DNA of 64,000 nt from positions 24,844,763 through 24,908,762 of the forward strand of contig JAPTYO010000007.1 of the NCBI GenBank assembly GCA_036873135.1. Reading direction: 5' to 3'. The stretch comes from Clarkia xantiana subsp. parviflora. Lineage: Eukaryota; Streptophyta; Magnoliopsida; Myrtales; Onagraceae. Both the position numbers and the translations under genes were made by a program. Below are positions 22,301 to 34,196 of the stretch, piece after piece. The notes below the pieces were generated by a model. The model was given only the letters and a program-made list of their open reading frames with translations. It did no database searches and was not told where the DNA came from. The first letter of the stretch is position 1. Each line of letters opens with the position of its first letter.

Positions 22301-23688
22301 ATGGTGTTGAGTAGAATTAGCAAACCTCTAGCATATTAATAGAGAAGTTGAACATTGTTGGAAGAGCTCTGCCTCCTACATATGCTTCTGCCTCCACATC
22401 CAAATGCTCGAACCGAACTTCTATTGTTGGCATATCGATCCCGACTCTAGAGCAAGCATTTGAGAAAACTTCAAGTCAGTTTGATATGATATGAAGCACA
22501 CCCGAACAAATTGCTAGCTGATGATTTCCGTCCAAACCATCAGCAAACAATTTGTCGCGTTTTTGTTCATCACGTTCTAAACACTTAACAGTTCTGTTTA
22601 AATCAGACAGAAATCTTAACAGAACTAGCAGTTTGTATGGACCAACCTATCAATTATGTCTTTGAGTTTCAAGAGGAACTTCTCATAGTCGAACAAATTG
22701 CTAGCTGATGATTTCCGTCCAAAACATTAGCTATAAATCTGTCGTTTTTGGTTCATCACATGCTAAACATGTAACAATTTCGTTTAAACTAGCAGTTTGT
22801 ACAGAACGTCTTCAAGTTTCAAGAGGAACTTCTCATAGTCGAACAAATTGCTAGCTGGTGAATTCCGTCCAACACATAAGAAATTTGACCCGTTTTGAAT
22901 CATCACGTGCTAAACACGTAACAATTCCATTCAAATTAGACAGAAATTCTAACGGAACTAGTCGTTTGTACAGACCTACCTATCAATTATGCCTTTGAGT
23001 TTCAAGAGAAACTTCTCATAGTCAAACAAATTACTCGCTGATAATTTCCGTCAAAACCATCAGCCAGCAATTTGTCTCATTTTTATTCATCACGTGTTAA
23101 ACAAGTAACAATTCAAATTAGACAGAAATCCTACGGAACTAGTAGTTTGTACGGATCGACCTATCAAATCTGTCTTTGAGTTTCAAAACTTCTTAAAGTC
23201 GAACAAACTGCTAGCTGATAATTTTCGTCCAAACAATCAGCCAGCATTTTGTCGCATCTTTTCATCACGTGCTAAACAGGTAACAATTCCGTTCAAATCA
23301 GACAGAAATACTAACGAAACTAGCAGTTTGTACAAACCAACCTATCGATTCTGTCTTTGAGTTTCAAGAGGAACTGCTCGTTATCTTCCTCAGCAGCCTT
23401 AAGCAACCTTTCCAAGAGATTCTTTCTCTCCACCAAATCGAGATTTTCGATCTCGATCTCTCTTGGATGTCCTCCTTCTCCATGTCCTCCTGGGGTGAGA
23501 ATCCCTCTCCTTATTCTAAGGTAAGTAGGGAGTCTCTCTATGGCAGCCCACTTGAGAGCCTCTTCTTCATCTTCTTCATGGCGAGATGACCTCGAGAAAA
23601 CATCAATGCCTGTGCTCCTCCATATGCTTGAGCTCCCTAACCCTAGATCACCACTGCTCAGTCTCCTCGACACTTCTCCTGTCTCCAT
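14490..23688 (-). CDS. PDR1: PDR-type full-size ABC transporter (ABCG subfamily, PDR1/ABCG40-like)
   Basis: Twenty-two exons join in phase to 1456 residues: 23688-23342, 22446-22326, 22237-22064, 21986-21827, 21732-21656, 21512-21459, 21370-21280, 21181-20880, 20780-20499, 19631-19315, 19085-18925, 18832-18729, 18611-18455, 18361-18269, 18052-17880, 17801-17469, 17251-16961, 16739-16656, 16568-16435, 15749-15522, 15450-15024, 14750-14490. Order is NBD1-TMD1-NBD2-TMD2. NBD1 has Walker [10 protein letters not shown] (about 192), signature ISGGQKKR (about 331) and [13 protein letters not shown]2 has GVSGAGKTT (about 900), degenerate signature LSTEQRKR and [13 protein letters not shown]2 keeps [23 protein letters not shown]. 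The family exports terpenoids, hormones or wax/defence compounds at the plasma membrane; the substrate here is unknown. Introns carry several mobile elements, yet the frame is intact. Confidence 0.95.
16007..16415. mobile_element. Foldback MITE in ABCG intron 19
   Basis: Begins GGGTTAAAGAACC and ends GTTCTTAACGC. The arms pair CTATAGGTCATGTTACTAATC with inverted sequence around AACAACATAACCTATAG. An internal A-run lies near 16290. Any target duplication is too decayed to call. Same sub-family as 13991-14400. Confidence 0.65.
16840..16950. repeat. Truncated right half of the foldback MITE family in ABCG intron 17
   Basis: Contains the recurring ATTTTTGTTTCGTCAATTTTAAG...ATCAACCAATCTGATA...TTTTTAGGTTCTTAACGC order without a matching left arm. 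Confidence 0.55.
17338..17445. repeat. Half copy of the PP2C-intron MITE in ABCG intron 16
   Basis: GTTGACTAATGAATGCACC ... GGTCAAACATGTTGTACC ... AAAGACCCATTGACCC matches the right arm of the element at 12875-13129. The left arm is absent or shortened. Confidence 0.55.
18062..18190. repeat. Truncated foldback MITE in ABCG intron 14
   Basis: Right-arm order of the family (ACAAATATGATAGTTGG ... ATATCAACATTTTAAAT ... TTTTAGGGTTTTAACCC) starts within 10 bases of the exon 15 acceptor. The left arm is missing. Confidence 0.5.
19104..19286. mobile_element. Solo LTR-like element (TGTCACGCCC...TATTACA) in ABCG intron 10
   Basis: The 183-bp element has TG...CA ends and is flanked on both sides by ATTTT, a perfect 5-bp target duplication. 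A second copy with its own duplication lies at 26670-26863. Length, ends and 5-bp duplication fit a solo LTR of a small (TRIM-like) LTR element. Confidence 0.75.
19711..20279. mobile_element. Foldback MITE, 569 bp, with 9-bp target duplication, in ABCG intron 9
   Basis: Begins GGGTTAAAGGTACTTTT and ends AAAAGTACCTTTAACCC. Flanked on both sides by TTTGAAAAT (9 of 9). Arms pair through CACGTGACTTGCACATG-type sequence and GTTCAATTTAGTCCCTCAAA. It strongly resembles 9552-10079 in its inner arms. The 9-bp duplication indicates Mutator-type transposition. Confidence 0.87.
20288..20432. repeat. Truncated foldback MITE adjacent to the 19711-20279 element
   Basis: Right-arm sequence (AAATCTGATAGCTGG, ACGATTAGCAACATGGCC, TTTCTAGGTTCTTAAC) of the 13991-14400 sub-family lies eight bases past the neighbouring element's target duplication. 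Two different family members therefore occupy one intron. Confidence 0.55.
22476..23341. repeat. Serial duplications of the exon 1/intron 1 boundary filling ABCG intron 1
   Basis: The last roughly 35 bases of exon 1 plus the adjoining intron recur at about 22647-22680, 22812-22831, 22980-23013 and 23160-23190, spaced 165-181 bp, before the real exon end at 23342. Some copies still read KLKDIIDR followed by a GT donor on the minus strand. The intervening sequence repeats GAACAAATTGCTAGCTGAT...TTTCCGTCC and TTCATCACGTGCTAAACA. Copies are diverged but clearly related. Confidence 0.85.
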
Positions 23689-24700
23689 TCTCACACCTGC
23701 AACCAAATAATTTTTTTAAGACTGCACTCCACTGCAAGAAAACTACTATCTATTAACAATGAAATGAACTTATTTGTTGAAAATATTGAAAAATCTCTTA
23801 TACATGCAAAGAATTTTAAACTCGCTGGAAAAATTCAAAATTTTATGATGGAATTTTTTTTGCACTTATACAGTGTAGCCCCAATTTAGCCTAACTAGTC
23901 TGTTGTTCTCAATTGGCTTAGAAAAGAAGAGATTCATATTGAGTTTTATTAGTACATTTCTTGTTTATTAGACTCCAAATCTCTTTTACAATCCATGTGG
24001 TACAAATCATGTGGTGTTACAACTTCATCCATCAACTAAAGGTCTCAAAGTTTAAACACCGGAAATATAAAAATGTTCATATTAACATTTTACTTCTGAT
24101 CTAGTTTAAGTGGAATTCAGTCTACATGTGTGGAGAAAGTATGTTGTGTTGAACTCTTAATGAAACCCTTTAGAATACTGTTACGGGTGTTGCCCCTTTA
24201 ATTAGGCTGTTAGAACACCCACGAAAAAATTCCTTAAAAATCATTGTCGAGTTGCAGATTTCTTGTAAATGTTTTCATTTTTTTTGAGATTGAGGAATGA
24301 AGGAGGAAATTGATTAGTAAATCTCGTGAAACTCTTCTCCAAAGAAAGGAACCAGAAAACAGAAAGTTCGTTTGGCTAGTCAGTTACTTACTAGGACAAA
24401 TGGAAACAGAAAACAGTTTTCCTCTTAATAACGAAAAAAAGAACGAAAAATGTGCAGCAAAGCAAACTCACCCCTTATTCTTCTTCTTCTTCTTGCGTTG
24501 TGGTTCCTTCCTTAAGCGAAGAAGAAGAAACTCAAGAATGTGTTCATGGGAGGAGCTTAAAACAGAATAATGTGGCGCTGATGCTGATGCTGCATCAATG
24601 GAAGAAGACGAAATGAATAGCGTTTTCTCTATTCCTCTGCCTTTTAAAAATTATTAATTATATTAATGAAGAGTCACATATATATATATATATATATATA
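23689..24700 (-). promoter_or_regulatory. ABCG promoter and 5' region
   Basis: No gene. TTGCAG directly precedes the proposed start, so a 5' UTR intron acceptor near 23696 is possible. Bases 23880-24030 hold a degenerate relative of the TGTCACGCCC...TTACA solo-LTR family. A TTCTTC-rich tract (24478-24496) and an (AT) run at 24679-24700 lie upstream. Confidence 0.4.
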
Positions 24701-26669
24701 ATAAAGAATGCATAATAATAATCAAAGAGGTCGATTAAAGAAATATATTTTTGCTTGAATGTATTAGATAATCATACGTAGTAAAAGTGGTGATTTATAA
24801 TGTTTAAAATAATTTTTAAAGCTTCTGATCTCATTACATAGCTGGTAATTATAAGATTTAAAACAAATCATAAAAATCCACATTATTAAATTGTTTTTTC
24901 AGTAAGTTTTGTATCTTTTAAACCATCTGAGGACGACAAGGGCAATTGCTCCTCTAAACTATAAAAATTTGTAATTTTCGACCCAAATATGTAAATATTT
25001 TCAATTTACAAATCTAATATTTTCTCCACATAATTTTTTTTTTAATTATTTCCCTCTATTATAATTTTTGCCTTTACTAACATAAATTTATGACTACATC
25101 CATGCGTATATTTTTACTTCTTCATTATATACACTGTTATATCAACTTATCAAGTTAATCAAGAATCATATACATATGTTGTTATTCTACAAATAAATTT
25201 CTCATAAAGTATGAATTAATAATATTGTTAGTTTTAAAAAAAGAATCGTGCACAACACACAAATTAAATTAGTCAATTAATGATTTCATTATAATACTGC
25301 AGTCAGAACAGCTCATAGTTATTAGTTGTGCTCTTCCTTCCTTCCTGATTTAAATAATAGCATTATGAACCATCAATATTCAAAATCAAACAAACAAATA
25401 CATAAAATAAAGAGGGATTCAAAGTCCAAGGGATTTTTCTTATTATCTTTTCATGAATGATTAAGCAGGGCAGGGGAACAAAATCAAACTCCAATCACCG
25501 GCGGATTAGTCAGAATCAAAGTTTTTAGTATATACTATTTCATACTTAATTATGTTCCAGTCTTCCAGATAATCAAACTTCAAACCTGTTTTATTATTAT
25601 TAGAATATATAATTGCTTAGTTTTATATGATAAATGTTGGCGCTTATAACTTAAGATTGATTCCTAAGCAATGCTTTGTTTATAATATTGCTGCATAATG
25701 GAACTGTTAAATATTTGAAGTGTTTAATTACAAACCGACCGAGGTTTCTTACTATTCTCGACATCGCAGTTTCATTGTAATCTCTATAAACAATAATGTC
25801 AATACCTTCGGGAAGTTTCACTAAAACAAGACAAATGATTCTTAAATATCCTCTGCATCCACAACAACGCATTATCCTCTAATCTTTATGTAGGTATATA
25901 TTCTTTAAATTTGGTTCTAAGTGAAGAAGTCCATTAATTATTTTATAGGTAAAGAACTAAATATTATATTATGATTTGGTGTCTTAGATTTTTTTTTTTA
26001 TTCGATATTCTATGTACCAGATTTGTTACTTTTCACTTTTACGACCGATTTTGAAATTAAAGTTTAGTGTAATTTAACTTAAATTATCTTATAATAATAA
26101 TAAAAATAATAATAGAACCTAAAAAAATAGTCTGAAGTATAAGTTGTAATTTTGGTAGTAAAGTATGGAAAAGTAAAACCAACGAATTGGATATATCGAA
26201 CATCAAATCGCAACAGCAAAATCTGAGGTATCAAATCGCAACATGAATTATACTCCATACTGGTTTTTAGGTTATTAATCCTTATTTTTAATTAAATAAT
26301 TCTTTGAGTCGTTCAAACATTCTTTGAGACACTTTGTTTGAAAATTTGGAAAAAAAAATAGAAGAAAATGAATGGAAGGGAAAGGAAAGGGGGAAGTTTC
26401 GGTTTTTAAAGGGAAGAAATTTGACATACATTCAAGTATGCATTATTTTAGGGCTTCATTAAAATACAAATGCAATCCAATTTGCAGATGTTAAATTAGG
26501 TATATTGAATATGTGTAACGGTTGAAATTTGATTAATTTTCTTCATTATTAAATACGAGAGAGGATGCGCATTTAAATATATGCAATGTGAAGTTTATCT
26601 TTCCTGAATTCTGATATATTCTATCTCATAATCTAACAAATGCAAATTTACAGTCATTTATAATATAGC
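24701..26669. other. AT-rich gene-free intergenic DNA
   Basis: No coding sequence recognised. One degenerate foldback-MITE copy (about 25978-26285; AGGTAAAGAAC ... GGTTATTAATCC ends, CTGAGGTATC/GATTTGTTACTTTTC arms) is the only structure seen. Confidence 0.45.
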
Positions 26670-26863
26670 TGTCACGCCCTCAAATCCGAACAACTGTCCC
26701 TACTAGCCCAACCCAACCCAACCCAATCTAACGGAGTATGTTGTCTTCACTTACACTTTGGAAAAAAAAAAAATCATGTTGGACTTGAATAGTACATCTC
26801 TTACTTAATAAGGCTTCAAATTTATTAGATCCAACTAATGTTATACACAAATAGGGTATTACA
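26670..26863. mobile_element. Solo LTR-like element, second copy
   Basis: TGTCACGCCCTCAAATCCG at the left and GGGTATTACA at the right, 194 bp, flanked by ATAGC on both sides (5 of 5). It shares order and motifs with 19104-19286, including GTTGGACTTGAATAGTACAT and TTAATAAGGCTTCAAA. Confidence 0.77.
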
Positions 26864-27212
26864 ATAGCATAACCCAATTGTTGAGTTTTAGGATGATAAT
26901 CGGATTGTGTTATAGACGAGTTTATAAGTAACATGCTTGTTAAGAGTAATGTGAAAACAAATGTCATAAGTTCAGTCTATACCATTCGTTTTTGGGATTG
27001 CTCCTCTCTTTTAATCCCAAAAACTTAAAAGAGTAAAAATTGTTAATATCATAAGTTCAGTATATATTATTTTTACCCCAAATGTTCAAAAAAATATTAT
27101 TTTGGTCCCAAACATGGTGACGTGGAGGGATCTCTCACCATTGACCAACTACTTAGCGGTGACGCAAAGAAGAGTGCTTTGTCGCAGCGTTTGGAACTTT
27201 GGGTAACAATTA

Positions 27213-28188
27213 GGGGTGTTTAGATGGATATGATGTTTTAAGTAATCTCACATTACGTTACATATTACATTCACGTTACGTTGTTTGATTTGTTAAATGA
27301 AGTAATGTGCATTGTAATGTAATATCCACTGTAATTTGAGATTACGTCCAAGCTTCATAACGTAATGTGAAATTACATCAAAAAACGGATGTAATGTGAG
27401 ATTATGTCTAACATTACGGAGTGTTATTATTTTATTATTTATTAAATAGATAAAATACATTTATATTATCTTTATGTTATGAATATATTTAGTGGATGTT
27501 CAATATTATGTGTATATACCATCTTCCTTAGTTAGACCTTCCTAGTATTGAATTTACTTCCTCCCCAAATCTATGTAATCCTTATATAAGGGCTCTTATG
27601 TGTGATAATAAGATTATCCTCAAGTTCTCTTATTCTATTAACTCTCTACTTTCGTAACACGTTATATATAGTTTATTATGATAATATTATTGTTATTATT
27701 ATTAGCCTTTTATTTTTTATATACTTCATAAATCGTTATTATAATATATAATAATGCGCATGATGTTCGTTTAAAATAAGTAAGTTTTTTTCGTTGCATT
27801 TTTTATGAAAATTATCTTATAAAACTATATAAAATGTTTTAATTAATATAATTTTAGTAGTTGTATGTATCGAGTTTAAATATTTAGTCTTTAGAATTCA
27901 TAAATTACTATAGTATTAACCACACACATAATCTTTAAGAAGTTAGTTGTTGTCAAAATATATATTCTTTTAAATCTTCATATTAAGATATTATATACTC
28001 TCATATAGATTAATATAAAATTAATAAAGTCACACACATTACAACACATACCAAATATTGTAATCTAACATTACATTCCACAGTACAACACAATAAAACA
28101 CTATAACCTAACATTACATTATGTAGCTCACATTACTTATAATCTCACATTTTAAGTAATACTATATTACGTACATCAATACGCCCTC
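27213..28188. mobile_element. MITE, PIF/Harbinger (Tourist)-like, 976 bp
   Basis: The left end GGGGTGTTTAGATGGATA and right end TACATCAATACGCCCTC form imperfect terminal inverted repeats. TTA flanks both sides. Sub-terminal regions pair AAGTAATCTCACATTAC with inverted equivalents. The interior is AT-rich and non-coding. Confidence 0.65.
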
Positions 28189-29155
28189 TTAAAGGCATGT
28201 AATTAAGAGCAAAAATAAGATACAATTCCAAAAAAATGACTGTAGATAGAAAGAATCATATGAAGCATCATCAAATGCATGACGTCGACATTGAACGACC
28301 TGACCTGACATTTGCAATCCGATCTTAGTTCCTTGCCGGATCGAAGAAGAAGAATCGTTACAGATTGGCCAAGTTCTGAATCGAACCCCTTGTTCTTCTG
28401 TTTGTTGTTTGAAAAAAAAAATACGGATATCTACAGTTTAACCATATTCAGCCCGTATCATGTCGATAAAATTTAAAAATTTATATTAATATTTTAAATT
28501 CATACTTTTCCATTTCAAGGATCTTATTGGGGTTTTAAACCCGTGACATCTAGTTAAAAGATAAAACGCGCTACACCATAAAATTGCTATTTGATGAGGA
28601 AATTCTCTAAAACATTAACGTGATATTTGAATGCATGATTTAGCTTTTACAGTAAAAAAATGTATTTTTTTCTTAAGGGGTAAAGTGTTGGTCATGTACA
28701 CAGTCTGCGCTTTGTTAGGTTTTGTAAAGTGGAGTTTGTTTTTTTGTAAAAAAAAAAAAACAAATTTAATTTATTTTTTACAAAGCACTCAAATTGAATT
28801 TGCTTTTTTTTTTGGGTAATTAACTCATTGTTAATGCAAAAATGTCAATTTCGATCATTTTATTATTATTATTATTTTCACACATTCAATAGAAAGAATT
28901 GAGATGAAAATCTTCAACAATTTGATTTATTTATTTTTAGTATTTTTTTTTTTTCTTGTGGGGTGGTCGTAGGAGGAGCCATATCAGAAGAGCAGCACAC
29001 GTAGAATGTTTGCTCCACATCTAGACTAATCATCAATTGCACCGAGTCAGCTCTTAAAAAGTAAAGTACTAACAATAAATATATTTCCATTCACACACAC
29101 GCTAATGGCTGGATTGAAGATTTTTTAAGTAGTTGATACTAATAAATTACACCTA
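28189..29155. other. AT-rich gene-free intergenic DNA
   Basis: Homopolymer runs and a TTATTATTATT tract at 28860. No gene or defined element seen. Confidence 0.4.
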
Positions 29156-29701
29156 GGGCACGTTTGTTTGCCGGTATTGCGATATCCTAATACCGGTATT
29201 AGCTAATACCTTGTTTGTTTACACTCGGTATTGGTATTAACTAATACTTGGTATTAGCTAATACTCAATTATAGGAGGAATTTAGTATTAGATTATACCA
29301 ATTAAAAGTGAAGTACTAATTAATACTAAACTCAAAATTACTTATTTACTCATAACCTTATTTAATATACAACAACTACCCCAACTTCGACTCATAACAT
29401 CGGCCACCGGCGACCCCCGGCCGGAATCCGGCGACTTCCGGCTGGACGGCAACCCCCGGTCGGACTCCTGCGAGACCCCCGGCCGGCCTTCAATTATAAT
29501 AAAAATTAAAAAATGAATATATGTATTTAGGTCTTTTAGTCATTGTATTAGGATCCTAATACAAAGTCTATTCAAACATTATATTAGGATATCCTAATAC
29601 ATGACACAATCAAACATTGTATTAGCTTAGCATGTATTAGTTAAGCATGTATTAGCTAATACCGATATTAGGATATCGCAATACCGGCAAATTAACTGCC
29701 C
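29156..29701. mobile_element. MITE with long terminal inverted repeats, 546 bp
   Basis: GGGCACGTTTGTTTGCCGG at the left and CCGGCAAATTAACTGCCC at the right. Arms continue through ATTGCGATATCCTAATACCGG and TATTAGCTAATAC in inverted order. Flanking bases CTA and TAA do not give a clean duplication, so the superfamily is open (hAT or PIF/Harbinger). A GC-rich tract at 29400-29485 sits in the middle. Confidence 0.75.
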
Positions 29702-30207
29702 TAAGGTCTGATCACGAATGTATGGTACTAATATGTTAGACCACAAACCTCTAAGGAGATGTTAGACAAAGTTATACCCTTTTATTTATAAGAAAAAACA
29801 GCAGAGGTGTAAAGAGAATAGTACCAATCGTGTCGAAACAAATGAATGGAGGGCGAGATATATATATATATAATAATCATAGCCATCTTTAACTATTTTT
29901 TCTTTATCTAATAATAATAATAATAATAATAATAAAACATGTAAATTATGAAATCCCGCTGGCAAAAAGATTATGAAGATCCAAAAAAATCGGTAGTTAG
30001 GTTGATGTGGTTCTTTATTTTCCAAAATTCGTTATTATTAAATAATTAGTTAATTATATGACATCAAAATGTTGACTTAGTTATATATATTTCTATGTCA
30101 AACAAGATCCGTCGCACATGCAGAACTTGCATTATTGCGTACCCCCATATATATTCTCCCAGCAATTAACTGTGGACATATCCACCGCCCAACAGCTATT
30201 GTTTTTA

Positions 30208-30741
30208 GGGTTAATAACTAAAAAAATGTCCAAGGTTTACCCTATGTTAAAATTAGGTGTCTAAAGATTGAAATGTTAAACTGGACTGTCCTAAGTTTCA
30301 TTTTTGTTGAAATTTGGTGTCTCGGTGTGATTACTTTAGAGAAGTCAAATTCGACGAAACCGTCTGTCAAATTCGAGCTCTCATATACACTCCCTTCTCG
30401 TCATCTTGCCGGGACCATCACCTAAAAAGTTGGTCACATCCGAGCAAGTAAATCTCGCTCTATTGTCTTTGGAAAATGGCTCCACACCACACTTCTAGAA
30501 ACTTTTTTTTTTTATGTTCAATTTTTAGGTGAAATTTGACGATTTTGTGAAAAGTAAATAGTGATGGATTATGAGTGTGTTGGTGGGTTGATGAAAATGA
30601 TTAAATGGAGATAAAAAGACGCACAGAGACACCAAATTTCAACAAAAATGAAACTTGAGACAGTTTATTTTAACATTTCAAACTTCAGACACCTAATTTT
30701 AACATAGGGTAAACCTTGGACATTCTTTTAGTTATTAACCC
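30208..30741. mobile_element. Foldback MITE, 534 bp, with 9-bp target duplication
   Basis: Starts GGGTTAATAACTAAAA and ends TTTTAGTTATTAACCC. Flanked by TTGTTTTTA on both sides (9 of 9). Inner arms pair CCAAGGTTTACCCTATGTT with AACATAGGGTAAACCTTGG. Confidence 0.88.
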
Positions 30742-30849
30742 TTGTTTTTATAGCTCTTTCCACTTATATATATACCGTAATCACCATCCCTTAATTTTAA
30801 GGGTCGATCTTAAAAAAAAAAAAAAAAAACCACCTGGTTTACAGCTTTA

Positions 30850-31266
30850 GAGCATCCACAGTGGTATTACGTAAAGAATACGTAAATGTGGGTCCTACAT
30901 GTTTATTTAAGTAAAGCAACAAAAACTATCTACAGTGGTTTTACATAGCATTCCTTAAAGATGGGACCCACACGTAAATTTATGTTTTTACATAAAGCGT
31001 TCCTTAAATTTAAGTAATGCACTATGTATTACGTAACCAATTTTTTATTATAAATTAATTCATTTAATAATTAATGTTAATATCTTATTGGTGGTTGTTG
31101 GAAAATTTAATAATAAAATATATTTAAGGAATGTGTTTAAGTAATACGATTGCAGAGAAAATATTTTTTACGTGTGTCTTAAATTTACGTATTACTTAAA
31201 GTGTACATAAATGTCTACGTGGCAACTTTAAAGAATACAATTTAGGTAAAACCACTGTGGATGCTC
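30850..31266. mobile_element. Tourist-like MITE, 417 bp
   Basis: Perfect 15-base ends GAGCATCCACAGTGG and CCACTGTGGATGCTC, flanked by TTA on both sides. The 3-bp TTA duplication and GAGCATCC ends fit PIF/Harbinger Tourist MITEs of dicots. A decayed right half of a related copy ends near 32164 (CCATTGGGATGCTCTTA). Confidence 0.85.
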
Positions 31267-34196
31267 TTACTAAATAAAAAGTATTCAAGCATTTAGTTTT
31301 ATCTAACAAAAACATGCAGTCTCTTAAGTTTTTTAAATATACCAAAAATCAATTTTAAACTGAGATCTACTTGTTGGATAGGCACACAATAAAAGTATTA
31401 TTTATACGTCATTAAATAATATTACATAATTTTATAATATAAAAATATATCTAGTTACTTTATATTATTAACACGTATGCTTTAAATAATAGTCGTTAAT
31501 TTCCAATAATTTTACTTAAATTTTTTTTTAACTATATTTTATTATTATACCCCAAAAAACCAAATATATATATATATATATATATATATTAACATTAATT
31601 ATTGATTGAACTGTTGTCTAGTAATATTACTGTTTTCCTTTATATTCATTCATAATTCAATATCCAAAACTTGATTACTTTCTTTTCATTTCTATGCTAT
31701 AATATTGTATTATAATAAAATTCATTAATGAGTTATTCACAATTCAATCTCGTTGATTTATTCTCATGATTAGCAATTTCATCTGATGACGAACAAATGG
31801 TATTGAAACATGGTATGGAAGTCGAGTTCAACAAGTAGCTAGTTTTGTACAAATAATATGGAGGCTAGAAGTTAATAAGGGAGTACGGTAGAAGAAAATA
31901 AAAACTGTTTAATTTTGGTTGAAAACGTAGGAGAATTAAAGTTTATATGTTGATGTGGCAACATATTGCATTCTTAAGCTTAAGTTTAAGAAGTGTGCTA
32001 CGTAAAAATACGTTGATCCCACTTTTAAAGAATATTACGTAAAAAACACTTTTAAAGAATATTGCGTAAAAAAAACTATTGTAGCAACTTTATTCATACA
32101 GTATATAAATAAACATAAAGAGATCACATTTAAGAACTGCTAGTAAAACCATTGGGATGCTCTTAAGTAGTACTTATTATTTTAGTGAAGGTTAAAAAAT
32201 AGTGACTTAAATAATACATGTATGTTTTAATTCGATTTTTTACGAGTTTGACTAAAATGCATTCAACTGTAAATACAATCAAATTTGCAACTGTTTGATT
32301 ATGAGAGATAATGAATCAGATCACAGTAGAAATAAGTTTAGATAGATCTCAAAATTTGTACATATCTAAATGTGTCTGATATAACGAGTTAACGACTGCA
32401 AATTCAACTGCAATTTAACCAAACTTTTTTACTTATTATATTTCACCACTGGCGCTTAGCAGACACCTATTATAGTAGTTATTAGCAATGTTATCAGACG
32501 TCAAGAATAAGAATTTCTTATCTAAGTAAATAAATCATAATGGTGTGTCTCTAAATCAATAAACTATTTCTTCTTGGAGTAAATAAACTATTTCTTCTTG
32601 GTGTCCATTCTAAAATTTCTTCCAATACCTTTAATAGTACTTTTCCTATTGTTCTACTTCAAGTATGAAACATCGTTATCTATCTAAGATTCATATGTTC
32701 TCTTGCAGTGGCGTTTATTGATTTAGAGACACACCAGTATAGTTTATTGGAGACATCAAGAAAAATTCCAGTAAGTTATAGATTGCATAACAATTAATTC
32801 GACAGACTTTCATTTTTTGTTTTCTTTTGGATGAAAGGTATAACATCAATTTGGTTCTTAAACAGAATTGTTGGAATCCAAGAGCAACAGTTTGACTGTA
32901 GTGTTGGAATCCAATTAGTAAAAAATGTGGGTGATCAAGGGTGACAAGTGTTAGAATGCGGTGGAGTTTGATGCAAAAAAAAAAAAAAAAAAAGAATTAA
33001 CATGAAAAACGATGTTTATTGAAAAAATAAAAATTGGGAAAATCACTTTACGCTATTTGGGTTGCATAGATCTCGAAAAATTATGCGGTTTTCAAAAAAA
33101 TATTCGTCCAAAAAGATGAATAAATGAGTGAGATATTTGGTTCCAAAGTTTTGAGTTGCTATTATGTAACTATTCTGCAAAAAAAGGTATTTTGGTCTTT
33201 TCATGCGCCAAAAATGAGATTCTGTTAGTTTTAACCAGAAATTCTAACGGTGCAACACTCAGGATAACTTAGGTACAAAAAAAGCAACAAAATTTAGTGG
33301 AGGTACCAATTCGTTTTGGACCGTTAACCTAGATACCAATTTGGTTTAAATCCCCATTTTTCTTCTCAATTTTTTGGATGAAATTTTTATTGCAAATGTG
33401 AACCTGGAGACCAATTACCCGTCTAGTTCGCTCAAAACCGAACAACTAAACGTGAATACGTGCGTGATACACATGCTTACCGGTCTTTCATCAAACCGAA
33501 CACTATCGTATCCGGTCCGGATAACATTGGTTATTATTAGTTTAAAATATGTTTTTTTATTCTAATTAATAGATTAAGGTCTTATCCGGTTCTTCCGCAA
33601 TCCGCGGTTTTGATAACACCAGTCTTTACAAGATTCGTGCTCTTAGTTCGAGGAGATTCGCCTGTCAGATAATGTTAAAAGTTAGGAAACAGCATCCACA
33701 ACAGCGAAAAGCTCCATTAAATATATATATTGTGTAAATGTAAATATAATATAATATTATATATATATATATATATATTTAACATAAATTACTAAACTTT
33801 AAAATATATTCTTTTAATATATTAATTTTAAAAACAATTTTTTATGCAAAATAAGAATTTTTTATCTAAGTAAATTCTACAAATAACTAGTTATTAATAA
33901 TAATATAGTTAATAATAGTAAAGATAAGGACATATTCATGCACCGCAGCCGGTAAGCAGAATTGGATCACTTGCAGATTAAGACTTTCATTTTAGCCGGA
34001 TACGCTCGCTTATATATATTGTCCACTCATTCACGTCAACAACAGAAAAAGACATCCTAGAACGAAACAACAAAAACAAAAGACGCAATAAAAACAAAAA
34101 GACAACGTAATTAACAACACACATAATTAATTAAACAAAGTCGTAGATTTATTATTACATTCAAAGATTTATGCATTTTATTATTAGTAGGTCCTT
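31267..34196. other. AT-rich gene-free intergenic DNA
   Basis: Contains (TA) runs at 31567-31590 and 33755-33778 and the inverted repeat at 32540-32729. Scattered short frames lack family features. The last 60 bases are probably the BAHD gene 3' UTR. Confidence 0.45.
32540..32729. repeat. Imperfect inverted repeat
   Basis: GGTGTGTCTCTAAATCAATAAAC at about 32541 pairs with GTTTATTGATTTAGAGACACACC at about 32707, with a second direct AAACTATTTCTTCTTGG pair inside. Could be a small decayed MITE. Confidence 0.6.

Noticed and set aside
24310..24570. Open frame upstream of the ABCG gene
   Set aside because: Low complexity (Phe and Lys/Arg runs) from TTC-rich and AG-rich DNA; lies in the promoter region.
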